Source of the DNA: Pyropia yezoensis
Lineage: Eukaryota > Rhodophyta > Bangiophyceae > Bangiales > Bangiaceae
NCBI GenBank assembly: GCA_009829735.1
Contig: CM020618.1
Location: 3,098,882-3,162,881 of the forward strand
DNA length: 64,000 nt
Reading direction: 5' to 3'
Part shown: piece by piece, positions 29,855-39,810 of the stretch
Layout: every line of letters begins with the position of its first letter
Numbering within the stretch: the first letter of the stretch is position 1
Notes under the pieces: generated by a model
What the model saw: the letters and a program-made list of their open reading frames with translations, nothing else
The model's database searches: none
What the model was told of the DNA's origin: nothing
Program-made: the position numbers and the translations under genes

Positions 29855-30998
29855 ATGATGAAGACGTTGCCCGCGGTGGGTGGCTACCCGGCGCACCCGC
29901 TCGTGTCGATGGCCGACGTAGACGCGGGGGCGGCGGCCTCCCCCCGGCGAATGGCGGCCGCGACGGCGGCGGCCGCGTCCCTTTCGTCCCCCGCTGCGCC
30001 CTCAGACGGGCGGCGGCTGCAAGGGGACAAGAGGAAGGACGGTAGCGCCCGCCGTGGCCACCACGGCAGCGACGGCGGCCGACGGGACGGACGCACCCCC
30101 ACCAGTAGCTCCGGCGGCGGCGGCGGCAGCAGCGGTCATGGCCACGGCTCTCGTCACGGGCGGCACTCCCCAGACACCCGCGGTGGCCATGACACGGTCG
30201 ACGCACGCCTGCGGCGGCAGCGGCACGCGGCCGCCGCCACGGCGGCCGCCACTGCCGCCTCCGCCGCCGCCGTCGCCGCCGGCCCGCCGCCGTCGCCGCG
30301 GCGGCGGCCGTCGCCACCACCACCGCCGGCCACGGAAGCGCGGCCACCCCCCCCCCCGCGGCCCCCCCCCCTTCCCCCCCCCCCCCGCCCCGCCGTCCTC
30401 GTCGCCGGGCTCCTCATCACCGTTGCCGGCGGTGCCTCCGCTCATCGGCTGGTCATCGGATATGCGCCCCCCGGCCCGCGGCGGGGGTGGGCGGCGGCTG
30501 CCGCGGGACCCCCAGTCGGCCCCCCCCCCCGGCGGCGGGGGCTTTGGCGGCTTTGGCGGCTTTGCGCCGCCGTCTGCGGCGCGGCCGCCGCCGTCGCCCA
30601 AGGTGGCCGCCCCGCGCCCCTGGGGGGGGGGGCTCCACCGACGTGCCGCGTCGGCGCTCGCCGCCGCCGCCGCAACGTGGCCGGGGGAGGAGGCCCTGTC
30701 GGCGGCGGCGGGGGCAGCGTCTACCGATGGGTTGGTGGGGGGGGGGGGGCGCGCCTCCATCGAGCTGTCGTCGGTGCCACTGTCACCGCCGTCGTCATCT
30801 TCGGGGGTGGCCGACGGGGGGGCAGAGGCGGCGGCGACGCCGGGCGGCCGCGCGTCGATCGAGCTGCCGTCGACGCCGCGTGCGGCGGCCGGCCGGCCGG
30901 CGGCGCCGGCGGCAACGGCGGTCGTGCGGGGGCGGAGCTTCCTGCACCGCCACCTGTCCAGCCGGTCTTCCCGGGAGGCGGCCGGCGGCAGCGGCGGA

Positions 30999-31029
<31 letters not shown>

Positions 31030-33976
31030 GCAGCGACGGCGGTGACGGCGCCCTCACCCCGACGACGAGCCCCCTTTTTGTTGCCGACGGCGGGGGGCAT
31101 GGCCTCCCACTCAGCCGACGGTGGCGGGGACGCGCCGCCGCCGACGGCGGCATCGGCGGCGGCGGCTGCGGCAGCGTGTCGGCGGCCACGGGCGTTGGCG
31201 CCGCCACCCTGACGGGCACGGCGCCGTCGGGGGCCCCCCCCAAGGTCAACCAGGACACGGCGGTGGCGCTGGCCACCTATGGCGGCGACGCGGCCGCCGG
31301 CGGCGCGCTCGCCGCCGTCCTCGACGGCCACGGCCCCGCCGGCGACGACGCGTCGGCGGCCGCCGCGGCCCGCCTGGTGGCGGGCCTGTCTGGCGTGCCC
31401 GCCGCGCTGGCCACGGCGCTGGCCGCGCCGGCGCCGGCACAAGGCGGGAACGGGGGGGGCGCTGACGCCGACGCCGCCGACGCCGTCGACGGCGCCCCGC
31501 CGCCGCCTCGGGCCACCGCGGCACGGGCGGCGGTGGCGGCGGCGGCGGCGGCGGCCGACGCGGCGGTGCGGCGGCGGCTGCGGTCCGCGGCGGCCACGTC
31601 GGGAACGACGGCGGTGGTGGTGGTGGTGGGGGGGGGCGGGCTCCTCGTCGCCCACGTCGGCGACTCGCGAGCGGTGCTCGGCCGGCGGGTACCCGTCAAG
31701 GCGGCAGCACCCGCCGACGGCGGGGCGGCGGGAGCGGCGACGACGGCGGGGGCGGCGGGCCCACCCGACAGCGCGCCACCGGCCGACAGCGATGACAGCT
31801 GCGACGCGCTGGGTGGCGGCGCGGGGGGGGGGGGCGTCATCGCCACGCCCCCGCCGTCCCCGCGGGTGCAGACGATGGTGCGGGTGCCCGCGCAGGCGGC
31901 GCTCTTCCTCCCAGGCGGCCGGGTGGCACCCATGACGCCAAAGGCGGCGGCCGCAGCGGCGGTGACCGCCGGCGGCGGCGCGTGGACCCCTGACGGGGTG
32001 GCCGCGGCGGACGTGGCGGCGCTGCCCGACATTGCTGGCGACGGCGACAGCGACGGTGGCGTCCCCCCGTCGGTGGCGCCGACGCCGTCGGTCGGCGGCG
32101 GCCGCCGTGGCCACGGCCACCACCACGGCCACCACGGCCGCACCGGCCGGCGGCGTGGGGCGGGCATGGCGGCGTCGGCGCTGTCGCTCCTCGGCTCGTG
32201 CACCCGCATGAGCGCCGACGTCGATGACAACGACGATGACGACGACGCCGCGGGCGGGGGGGGCGCCCCCCCCGCGGGGGGGGAGGGGGACGCCACCGCC
32301 TGGGGCGCCCCGCTCCCCGCGTCGACCCCCACCACCCCCCCCACCCGCCGGGGCTTCCCGTCGGTATCTACCGCCCCACCTGGCGCCATTGCCGCCGCCA
32401 CCGCGGCGGGCGGGGCGGGGGCCCGGCCGGCCCGCGCCCGCCGGCCCGTCCGAGGGTGGCCCATGGGCGGGCGGCTGGCCAAGAGCCACTCGGTGCCGGC
32501 GCTGCTGCACGGCACCACCGGCGGCGGGTGGACGCCCGCGCCGCCGCCGCCGTCAGCGCCTCCCTCCCTGGGCGTCGGCGGCGGCGGCGGCGGCGGTGGC
32601 GGGGGGTCCACCGGCGGGCGTCCGCCGCCCGTCCCCGTCCGCTCCCCCTCTCCGCCCCTCATCCCCGCCGCGGCGGATGTAACGCTCGTGGCCGTGGAGC
32701 TGACAGCAGACCACAAGCCCGAGCGCCCAGACGAGCGGGCCCGCATTGAGGCGGCGGGGGGGGTGGTGCGGACGTCCGTCGCCGCCGAGGCGGCGCTCCG
32801 GCAGCGGCGGGAGGAGGCGGCGGCGGCGGCGGCGGCGGCGGCGGCTGCCGACGCGGCCGCAGCAGCCGCAGCAGCAGCGGCCGCGGCCGACGGGGGTGGC
32901 TCCCCGCCGCCTCCCCCCCCGCCCCCCCACGCCAGTGTGGACGCCCCCCCCCCCCCCCCCCCGAGCTGCCCCTCCGCGTGTGGCTTGCCGACACCCCCCA
33001 CACCCCCGGCCTGGCGGTCAGCCGCGCGTTTGGGGACACCACCCTGGCCGCCGCGGGCGTCACCGCCACCCCCGACGTGGCGGTGGTGCGCCTGGCCGCC
33101 GCCGACGCGTTTGTGGTGGTCGCGTCGGACGGGGTGTGGGATGTGGTGCCCAACGGGGAGGCCGTCGCCGTCGTCGACGGCGCGCTGCGGGCGGCTGCCG
33201 TCGCCGCCGCCGCCGCCGCAGCCGCGGGGGCGACGGCGGCGACGACGACGACACGGCGGCTGCCCGCCCGCCGCGGCCTCCTCCGCGTTGGCAACGGTGG
33301 GGGGGGTGGTGGTGGCGTGGGGGACGGCGGGGATACTGGCGGCGGCGGGGGTGGTGGTGGGGGTGGCACCGCCGCCGCCGGGGACGGCGGCGGCGGCGGC
33401 AATGCCGCGGCGACCGCCGCGGCGGCGGCGCTGGTGCGCCTGGCGGCGGGCCGCTGGGCGCCGGGCACCGCCCGGGACGACATTACCGCGGTGGTGCTGA
33501 CGCTCGACGCGGGCCGGCCCGCGGCGGCGGCCGCCGCCGCCGCCACGCGGTCCGCAGACGCGGCGGCGGGCGGCGGCAGCAGCCTCGTCCGCCCCGCCTC
33601 GGCGGGGTCTGTCCAGCGCGGCAGCAGCAGCGGCGGCGGCGGCGGCGGCCTGGCGCCCGCCGCCGACGCGCTCATCCGCCCCGCGTCGGCCGGGGCGGTG
33701 CTCCCGTCGCCCCGCCCGTCGGTGCGGTGGGCGCCGGCACCGGCGGCGGCGATGGCGGCGGCGGCGGCGGCGCGGCTGTCCCCACCGCCGTCGCCGCCGC
33801 TGCCGCCGCTGCCGTCGCTGTCGCGGACGGGGGGGGGGGGGCGGCGGGCACGACCGCGGCGGCCGCCGCCGGTGCGCCCGCGGGTGGCGCTGCCCGACCC
33901 GCCGGCGGGGGGGGGGGGGGTGCCCGTTGACGCGGCTGCGTGGGGCGCCGCGCTCGCCGCCGCGCCCGACGGGTAG
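29855..33976 (+). CDS. PP2C-type Ser/Thr phosphatase, frame broken in homopolymers
   Basis: The PP2C core is read in two frames. Upstream of 32944 it has KVNQD, VLDGHG, SGTTAVVVVV and LLVAHVGDSRAVLGR, then LTADHKPERPDERARIEAAG. After the C19 run at 32944-32962 the frame shifts by -1 and continues RVWLAD, PGLAVSRAFGD, TATPDV, VVVASDGVWDVV and RDDITAVVL. The metal-binding aspartates DGHG, SDG and RDDI are all present, so a working enzyme is expected if the run is miscounted by one. About 330 low-complexity residues separate GDSRAV from LTADHKP, an unusual insert in the catalytic fold. The N-terminus is uncertain: ATG at 29855 (MMKTLPAVGG) is in a different frame, which would join after the C-rich stretch near 30345-30390, while ATG at 30138 is in the core frame. 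A repeated GGRASIEL motif lies about 160 residues before KVNQD. Substrate unknown. Confidence 0.8.
32944..32962. repeat. C19 run at the PP2C frameshift
   Basis: Nineteen consecutive C residues separate the two halves of the PP2C domain, which lie in different frames. A one-base gain or two-base loss would restore the reading frame. Confidence 0.9.
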
Positions 33977-34290
33977 GGGCGTACACATGATGTTTCGTTG
34001 GGTACCCGGGGCGAGGTGGGGGGGGGGGTTGTGGTTCAAGGGTGTGAAGGAAGTGGGGGGGTGGGACCTCGGGAGGAGAAAGGGAGGGGAGGGGGGGGGA
34101 GAGGGGTCGAGGGAGGGGCATGCCAGGGCGCGGCGTGAGAGCCAGACGGTGAAGAAAAAGAACAGTCGAACACGTCCACCTCTGCATCGTATTACCCCCC
34201 CTCCCGTGGTCCGCCTCGGCATCGGCAACCACAGCAGTCCCGCCGCCACGCCTCCCCCCCCCCGGCACGCGCCGCCCCGGCCGAGGCCGC
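33977..34290. other. Short spacer between convergent PP2C and PHR2-like genes
   Basis: 314 bases with G-runs (about 34017-34028 and 34088-34099) and C-rich blocks (about 34195-34265). No gene is visible; it holds both 3' flanks. Confidence 0.6.
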
Positions 34291-35796
34291 TCATACCACG
34301 GCGGGCACCCCCCCCCCCAGCACCCCCCGCAGCGCCGTCCACGTGCGGTGGTCTGCCAGCGCCAGCTCCAGTTCCACCACGTACGCACGGAGGGAGCGTG
34401 TCCCCTTCCCCCCCCCCGCCCCCCCCCGCCCCGCCCCTTTGCCGCCGCCGCCGCCGCCACCGCCGCCGCCCACCACCGTGTGCCACACCCGCCGGGGGGA
34501 CAGCGCGCCGACGGCCAGGTAGGGCGCCAGCCGCCCCAGCGCGGTATCCACCGCCCACGGGCGGGCGCCGCGGCCGTGGCGGCGGCTGCCGGCCGCCGCC
34601 GTCTGCCCCGCACCGTCAAGGACCGCCAGGGACTTGCCCGCCACATAGTCGGCCAGGGCGGCGAGTGCGGCGGCCTCGCCGCCGGCCCTCGCCCCCTGCC
34701 CACCGCCGCCGCCGCCGCCAACCGCCGTCGCGCCGGTGGCCGGGAGGGAGCCCAGATGTACCTCTCCCGCCGCCACCGCCGGCGGCAGGGGTGGGAGCGC
34801 TACGCCGCTGCTGGCGGGTGCGGCCGCCGCCCCACCCGGCGCCCCCCCCCCCTGACCCACCGTGGGCGCCTCGGCGGCAACGGGTACGCCCTGCAGCAGC
34901 CGCCACAGGCCATCAGCGGTTGGCGGCAGGGCGGTGACGCCCACCGGCAAGTCTGCGGGCGTGTGGAGGGTGCCCGCCCAGTGGAGCTCCACCGCCACCC
35001 CCACCGCCTGCGCGGCCGCCGCCACCGCCGCGTCGGCGGCAGCGTCGGCAACGTCCCGCCCCGCGTGGGCGTAGATGACGGCCGCCCCAGCGGCAACGGC
35101 GGCGGCCACCACCGCGGTGGCCACGTCAGCGGGGGGGGCCCCTGGGGGGGTCACCCGCACCGCCAGGCCGCTGCCAGCGGCGGCGAGGGCGGCGGCCACC
35201 GCCGCCGCCGCGGCGGCGTGTGCCTCGGCGTCCACAGCGCCCACGTCGACGGCGGTGGTGGTGGTGGTGGGGGTGGTGGGGGTGGGGGACGAGGGGGTGG
35301 TGGGGGTGGTGGGGAGCGACGGGTGAGGCACCACCACCAGCGGTAGCACCGCGCGGCAGGCGCGGGCGGCGGCGGCCAGCGCCGGGTGGTCGTGCAGGCG
35401 GAGGTCCCGGCGGAGCCACACGAGGCCAACCGGCCGCCGGGCGGCCGCGGTGGGGGCGGGGCCGCCGGCGGCCGCCGCCGCCGCCGCCGCCGCCTCGGCC
35501 GCTACCGTTGCCGCGGGCGCGGTCGCCGCCGCTGCCGCCGCCGTCGAAGCCGGTGCGGGGGAGGCCCGCCAGCGGCCGGCCGTCGAGGTGCCGGCGGCGG
35601 CGGCGGGGGCAGGGGAAAAGGTCGGGGCGGGGCGGGGCAGGGTTGCCGTGCCAGTGGTCGCCGCGCCGGTGGCGACGGTGGCGGCGGCGGTGGGAGGGGG
35701 GGGGACGCCGCCCCCGGCGGCGGCGGTGGCGGCGGCGGCAGAGACGGCCGCCGCCGCTGCCGCGGCCACGGCCGGCGGGGGCGACGTAAACGCCAT
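34291..35796 (-). CDS. PHR2-like photolyase/cryptochrome N-terminal domain protein
   Basis: 501 codons from ATG at 35796. After about 115 Ala-rich residues, possibly a plastid transit region, the photolyase alpha/beta domain begins with VGLVWLRRDLRLHDHPAL. Further blocks are AAVIYAHAGRDV, ELHWAGTLHTPADLP and GGEAAALAALADYVAG. DTALGRLAPYLAVGALSPRRVW marks the start of the FAD-binding half, but the protein then stops after a helix (YVVELELALADHRTW). The helical domain that holds FAD and contacts the lesion is absent. This layout matches plant PHR2, a shortened photolyase homologue, so truncation is probably a family feature rather than damage. The frames after the stop contain no FAD-domain motifs. 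It could bind an antenna pigment; activity is unknown. Confidence 0.78.
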   Translation of the reverse strand: MAFTSPPPAVAAAAAAAVSAAAATAAAGGGVPPPPTAAATVATGAATTGTATLPRPAPTFSPAPAAAAGTSTAGRWRASPAPASTAAAAAATAPAATVAAEAAAAAAAAAGGPAPTAAARRPVGLVWLRRDLRLHDHPALAAAARACRAVLPLVVVPHPSLPTTPTTPSSPTPTTPTTTTTAVDVGAVDAEAHAAAAAAVAAALAAAGSGLAVRVTPPGAPPADVATAVVAAAVAAGAAVIYAHAGRDVADAAADAAVAAAAQAVGVAVELHWAGTLHTPADLPVGVTALPPTADGLWRLLQGVPVAAEAPTVGQGGGAPGGAAAAPASSGVALPPLPPAVAAGEVHLGSLPATGATAVGGGGGGGQGARAGGEAAALAALADYVAGKSLAVLDGAGQTAAAGSRRHGRGARPWAVDTALGRLAPYLAVGALSPRRVWHTVVGGGGGGGGGGKGAGRGGAGGGKGTRSLRAYVVELELALADHRTWTALRGVLGGGVPAVV

Positions 35797-36474
35797 TGGA
35801 GGAGGGACGGGGGGGAAACGATGAAGTGAGGGGAGGGAAGGGGGGATCGGAGTGCCTGGTGTGTGGAAGAAGGGGTAGGGAAGGAGGGGGGGGGCAAGGT
35901 GCGCAACGGGAGAGCGGTGGAGGCTCTCGATAGAACGGGCGACGCGCCGTGGACCTGATCGATCCCAACGTTGGTGAGCTCCGCCCTTTCCCTCCCCTCC
36001 CGCAGCCTGATGGATACTGTACCCCCTTGCGACTTTCAATTATGTAGTCACAAAAACGCACGGTTCTTGACACGTTTTGTGAGAAAGTCGGCTAGATAAC
36101 AATGCTTTTTCCCAAAAGAGCATCGTTGAGGAGGGGTCTGCCGCAGGGCGGCGTCAACCGCGGGCGAGCGGGAGCGCGCGGCAGCGTTGAGGCGTGTACT
36201 GTACTGTAGCGGGCAGCAGCGGCGGTGGGGGTCCTGCACGAGGCTGGGCAAACGTTGGCGGGGGCTCGACTGTGCGTCACGCAGCAAAAGGGGGGCAAAG
36301 CGGGCGGACCGGGAGGGGCCCACCGCAACGTCAGTTGGATCACAAGCTATAAGAGAAACGGAGCTCACGGGGATGCACCCTTCCCGGCTACAGCTCTTCT
36401 TCCTCCCCACACCCACCCCTCCTACCCCGTGTTCGCCTCCAACCCCTCCCCCTCTGCCCCCCCGAAAGCGGAGT
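35797..36474. other. Spacer between two minus-strand genes
   Basis: Includes the upstream region of the PHR2-like gene (35797 onward) and the 3' flank of the zinc-finger gene. A lower-GC patch with AATTATGTAGTCAC lies around 36040-36115. TGTACTGTACTGTA is at about 36195. No gene. Confidence 0.55.
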
Positions 36475-37062
36475 TCAGCCCAGGCCGTGGGCGCGGAGCA
36501 GTGCCGACGCGTCCTCCCCCGCGGCAAGGGCCTGCTGGATCAGCCGCCGCCGCGTGACGCCCTGCACCCGCCGCCGCCCATTCGTCCGCCCGTACGTCAC
36601 GCACGACGCCGTTGGCGGGCACGCGTGGCGGCAGTGTGTGCAGATCCACCCGCCGCTACCACCGCTACCACCGCTACCGCCACTGACGCCGCCACTGCCG
36701 CCGCCACTGCCGCCGCCACTGCCGCCACCCCCCTCTGGCGGCACTGACGCGTCGGCCGCGGATGCTGCCGCCACGGCAGCGGCAAAGTCCCACCCGTGGA
36801 GGCGGAAGCAGGAGGCGCAGGTGGACTTGCGGCACACCCCGTACCGGTTGTTTTTGCACACGACCATGTCTGGCAGGGGCAGCGGCGGCGGTGGAGGGGG
36901 GGGGGTGAACGTGGGGGTAGCCCCGCCGCCGCGGGCCGACCCCACCGACACGGTCGACAGAGAGGAGGAGGCCGCCGGGGAGGGCCCCAGCGCGCGGAGT
37001 TCCCCCCCCGCCCCCGCGTCGAGGTCGGTCGACGAGCCGGCGGCGGGGGCGCTCCCGCCGCT

Positions 37063-37101
<39 letters not shown>

Positions 37102-39810
37102 GGCGCCGCCCCCACCGGCGGCTGCCGCCGCCCCCACCGCCGCCATGGAGGGCGTCAGTGTCAGGGCGGGGTGGGGCAGGGGCACCGGCCCGTTGGCGGC
37201 GGCAGATGCGGCGCCGCCGGTCACGGTGCTGCCGCCGCCGCCGCCGCCCACGACCGCCGCCCCCTCCTCGTCAGTGGCGGGGGAGGTGCCCCGCCCAGCC
37301 GCGACGCCCGATGAGGACACCCCCGCCCCCCCCGCGTCGGGACCGGCGGCAGCCGCCACCGCCGCCGCCGCCGCCATTGTCGCCCCCTTGGCGGCCACCC
37401 CCGCCGCTGCCGCCGCCGCCGCCGCCGCCGTCGCCCCCCCCGCCGACGCCGCCGCCTTGGTCGCCGCCCCCGCCGTGCGGCCGCACAGGTGGCAGTAGCG
37501 GCTGGCCGCCGCGTTCTTCTTGTGCTTTCGAATCATTGGCTCGGGCGCCGCCGCGGCGGCCGCCACGGACGCGTGCGCCTCCCCCCCGGCGGCTGGGGTG
37601 GCAACGGCGGCAGCGCCGACGGCGGCGGGGGTGGCAACGGCGGCAGCGCCGACGGCGGCGGCCGCCCCCTCCCCTTCGGGCGTGGACCCGTGGTACGGCC
37701 TGCCCGCCGCCGCCGCCGCCACCGCCGCGCCGGCGGCCGCTGTGGGTAGGGACGCCGACAGGGCGGCTGGGGAGCGGGCAGGGGGGGACGCCGCCCCCAC
37801 CCCGGCCACCCGGCTGCGTTTGGCGCCCCGCCGCCGTGGCGGTGCCGGCTTAACCGCCGCTGCCGCCGCCGCCGCCGCCGTCGCCGCCGTCCCCCCCGCT
37901 GCGGCCCCCGCCGCGGTGGTCCCCACCGCGACTGCGGCGGCCCGCCGCCTCGGCGTCGGTGCGCCGCCGCCAGCGGGCGCTGCCGCCCCCCGCCCCCCCG
38001 GGCTACCAGTGGCGACCACCCATGCGGTGGGAGGTGGGGAGCGGGGCGTCCCCGCCGCCGTCGACGGGGTCCCCCGCGGTGGCGGTGGGGGGGGGGGCCA
38101 CCCGCCCGTCAGGGGTGGCACGGGTGAGTAGGCGGGGGCGGGGGCGGGGGCGGGGGCGGGGGAGTGCGCGGCGGCCATCACCGCCGCCGCCGCCGCGTCG
38201 GCGGCGGCGGCGACGGCGGCGGCCTCGGCCGCTGCCACCACTGCCACGGGTGACGACCGTGCTAGCGGGGGGGACGACGGCACGCCCACCGACGCCGCCG
38301 CTGCCGCCGCAGCCATTTCCATTGCCATACACGACGGGGGGGGGGGGATTGCCGCGGTGTGGGGGGGCCAGCCGGCCGATCCCACTGGCGGCGGCGGCGG
38401 CCGCGGCAAGACGACCGCCGCCGCTGGGGAGACGCGGAAGGCGGCCGTGGCGGCAGCGGCGGAAGCGGCGGCAGCGGCAGCAGCAGCGGCGGCGGCGGCC
38501 GCGGTGGACAGGCCGCCGCGGGCGTGCGGCGCGGCCAACCCCGCCGGCCCCCCCACGCCGCCAGACAGATAGAAGCCGTGCTCGTCGGCGCCCGCGGCTG
38601 CAGCCGGCAGCACCCCCCCACCGGGGGCGGCCACCAGCAGCCCGCCAGGGGGCCCCGCACCGCAGGCGCCGCCGCCGCTGCAAACGACTGCAAGCGGGCC
38701 GCTGCCGCCGCCGTCGCCCCCCCTGCGCGTGACGCCGCCCACCGCCACGGGCGGACGGTAGGGGCCAACCGATGGGGACGGCGGGGGCGGCGAGGAGCCC
38801 ACCGGCAGGGCGCCCCCTCCCTCCGCCGCCCCCGCGGTGGCCGCCCCACGGGCGAGCAGCGCGCTCGCCACCGTTGCCACCACCGACGGACCGCGGCCTG
38901 CGAGGGCGCGGCAGAGGGGCAGCCCCCACAGCAGCGGCGTCGCCGTCGTCGACAGGGGCGGGGGCGGCGGCGCCGCCGCCGTCGCGGCCCCCGTCGATGC
39001 TGCTGCCGTCGACGCCGCCGCCGCTGCCGCCGATGCCGCCACCGGCGGCGCCGCCGACGCTTCCGTTGCTGCCGCCGTGGCTGCTGCTGCTGCTGCCAAC
39101 GTCACGGGCGGGGTGGGGGGGGGAGGTCCAGCGGGGGGTGGCCCGGCGGTGGGGACGTCAGCGAGCGGCGGCGGGGACCCCTTTGGGGGGGGCCCGCCGC
39201 CCGCCGCCGCCGCCGCCACCGACGTCTGCGCCGGTGCCGCGCCCACCACTGCCGGTGGGGGCAGCAGCGGGTGACCGTGCAGCAACGGCGGCACGTCTGG
39301 CTCCCCCGGCTCCCCCGGCGTCCCCGGCGGCGGCGGCGGCGGCGGCAGCGCCCCGAGGCCGCCGGCCGGGTCGTTCATCAACGCCTGCCACAGCTCATCC
39401 GCCGTGTCCAAATCCGCACACGTCAGGGACGGCGGCCCGCCGCACCCGCCGCCTCCGTCACCGCCACCGACGCCGCCGCCGCCACCGCCACCGCCGCTGC
39501 CGCCGCCGCCCACGCCGTCGACGACGAGGCCAACGGCGCTGTCGCCGCCGACGCCCCCCCCTCCGCCGCCGTCGTCGTGAAAGAGGGCGGCGCCACCGTC
39601 GCCGCACCCCCCACCGAGGAGGTGGTGCAGGTCCGCCGCCGTTGCGGCGGCGGCGGCGGCGGCGCCCAGGCCTGCCGCCGCCGCCGCCATTGGACAGTCC
39701 TCGGCGGAGAGGGGGGGCGGTGCCACCGCCGCCGCCGCCGCCGCCGCCGCATCGGCGGCGGTCGCGTCGGCCGCCGCTAGTGGCCAGGGGGGGGTGCCCG
39801 CCCAGTCCAT
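36475..39810 (-). CDS. CDCA7-like cysteine-rich zinc-finger protein with giant low-complexity body
   Basis: 1111 codons from ATG at 39810 to TGA at 36475. Residues 1 to about 760 are Ala/Gly/Pro-rich with few landmarks (CADLDTADELWQALMNDP near residue 130). The C-terminal third holds the only structured part. ASRYCHLCGR gives a first C-x2-C, then about 190 disordered residues, then VCKNNRYGVCRKSTCASC-FRLHGWDF and WICTHCRHACPP-TASC-VTYGRTNGRRR. Ten cysteines are arranged C-x2-C, C-x7-C-x4-C-x2-C, C-x2-C-x3-C-x5-C. R/NRYG, CR..C and the terminal tail resemble the 4CXXC_R1 finger of CDCA7, the partner of the HELLS remodeller in DNA-methylation maintenance. The match is partial and the split by an insert is unusual. 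EPMIRKHKK before the first pair is a likely nuclear signal. Zinc-finger status is confident; CDCA7 identity is not. Confidence 0.65.

Noticed and set aside
31277-34558. 1093-codon minus-strand frame across PP2C
   Set aside because: It is antisense to the PP2C catalytic motifs and consists of Arg, Ala, Pro and Gly only. It also runs on beyond the end of the PHR2-like gene, where no FAD-domain motif appears.
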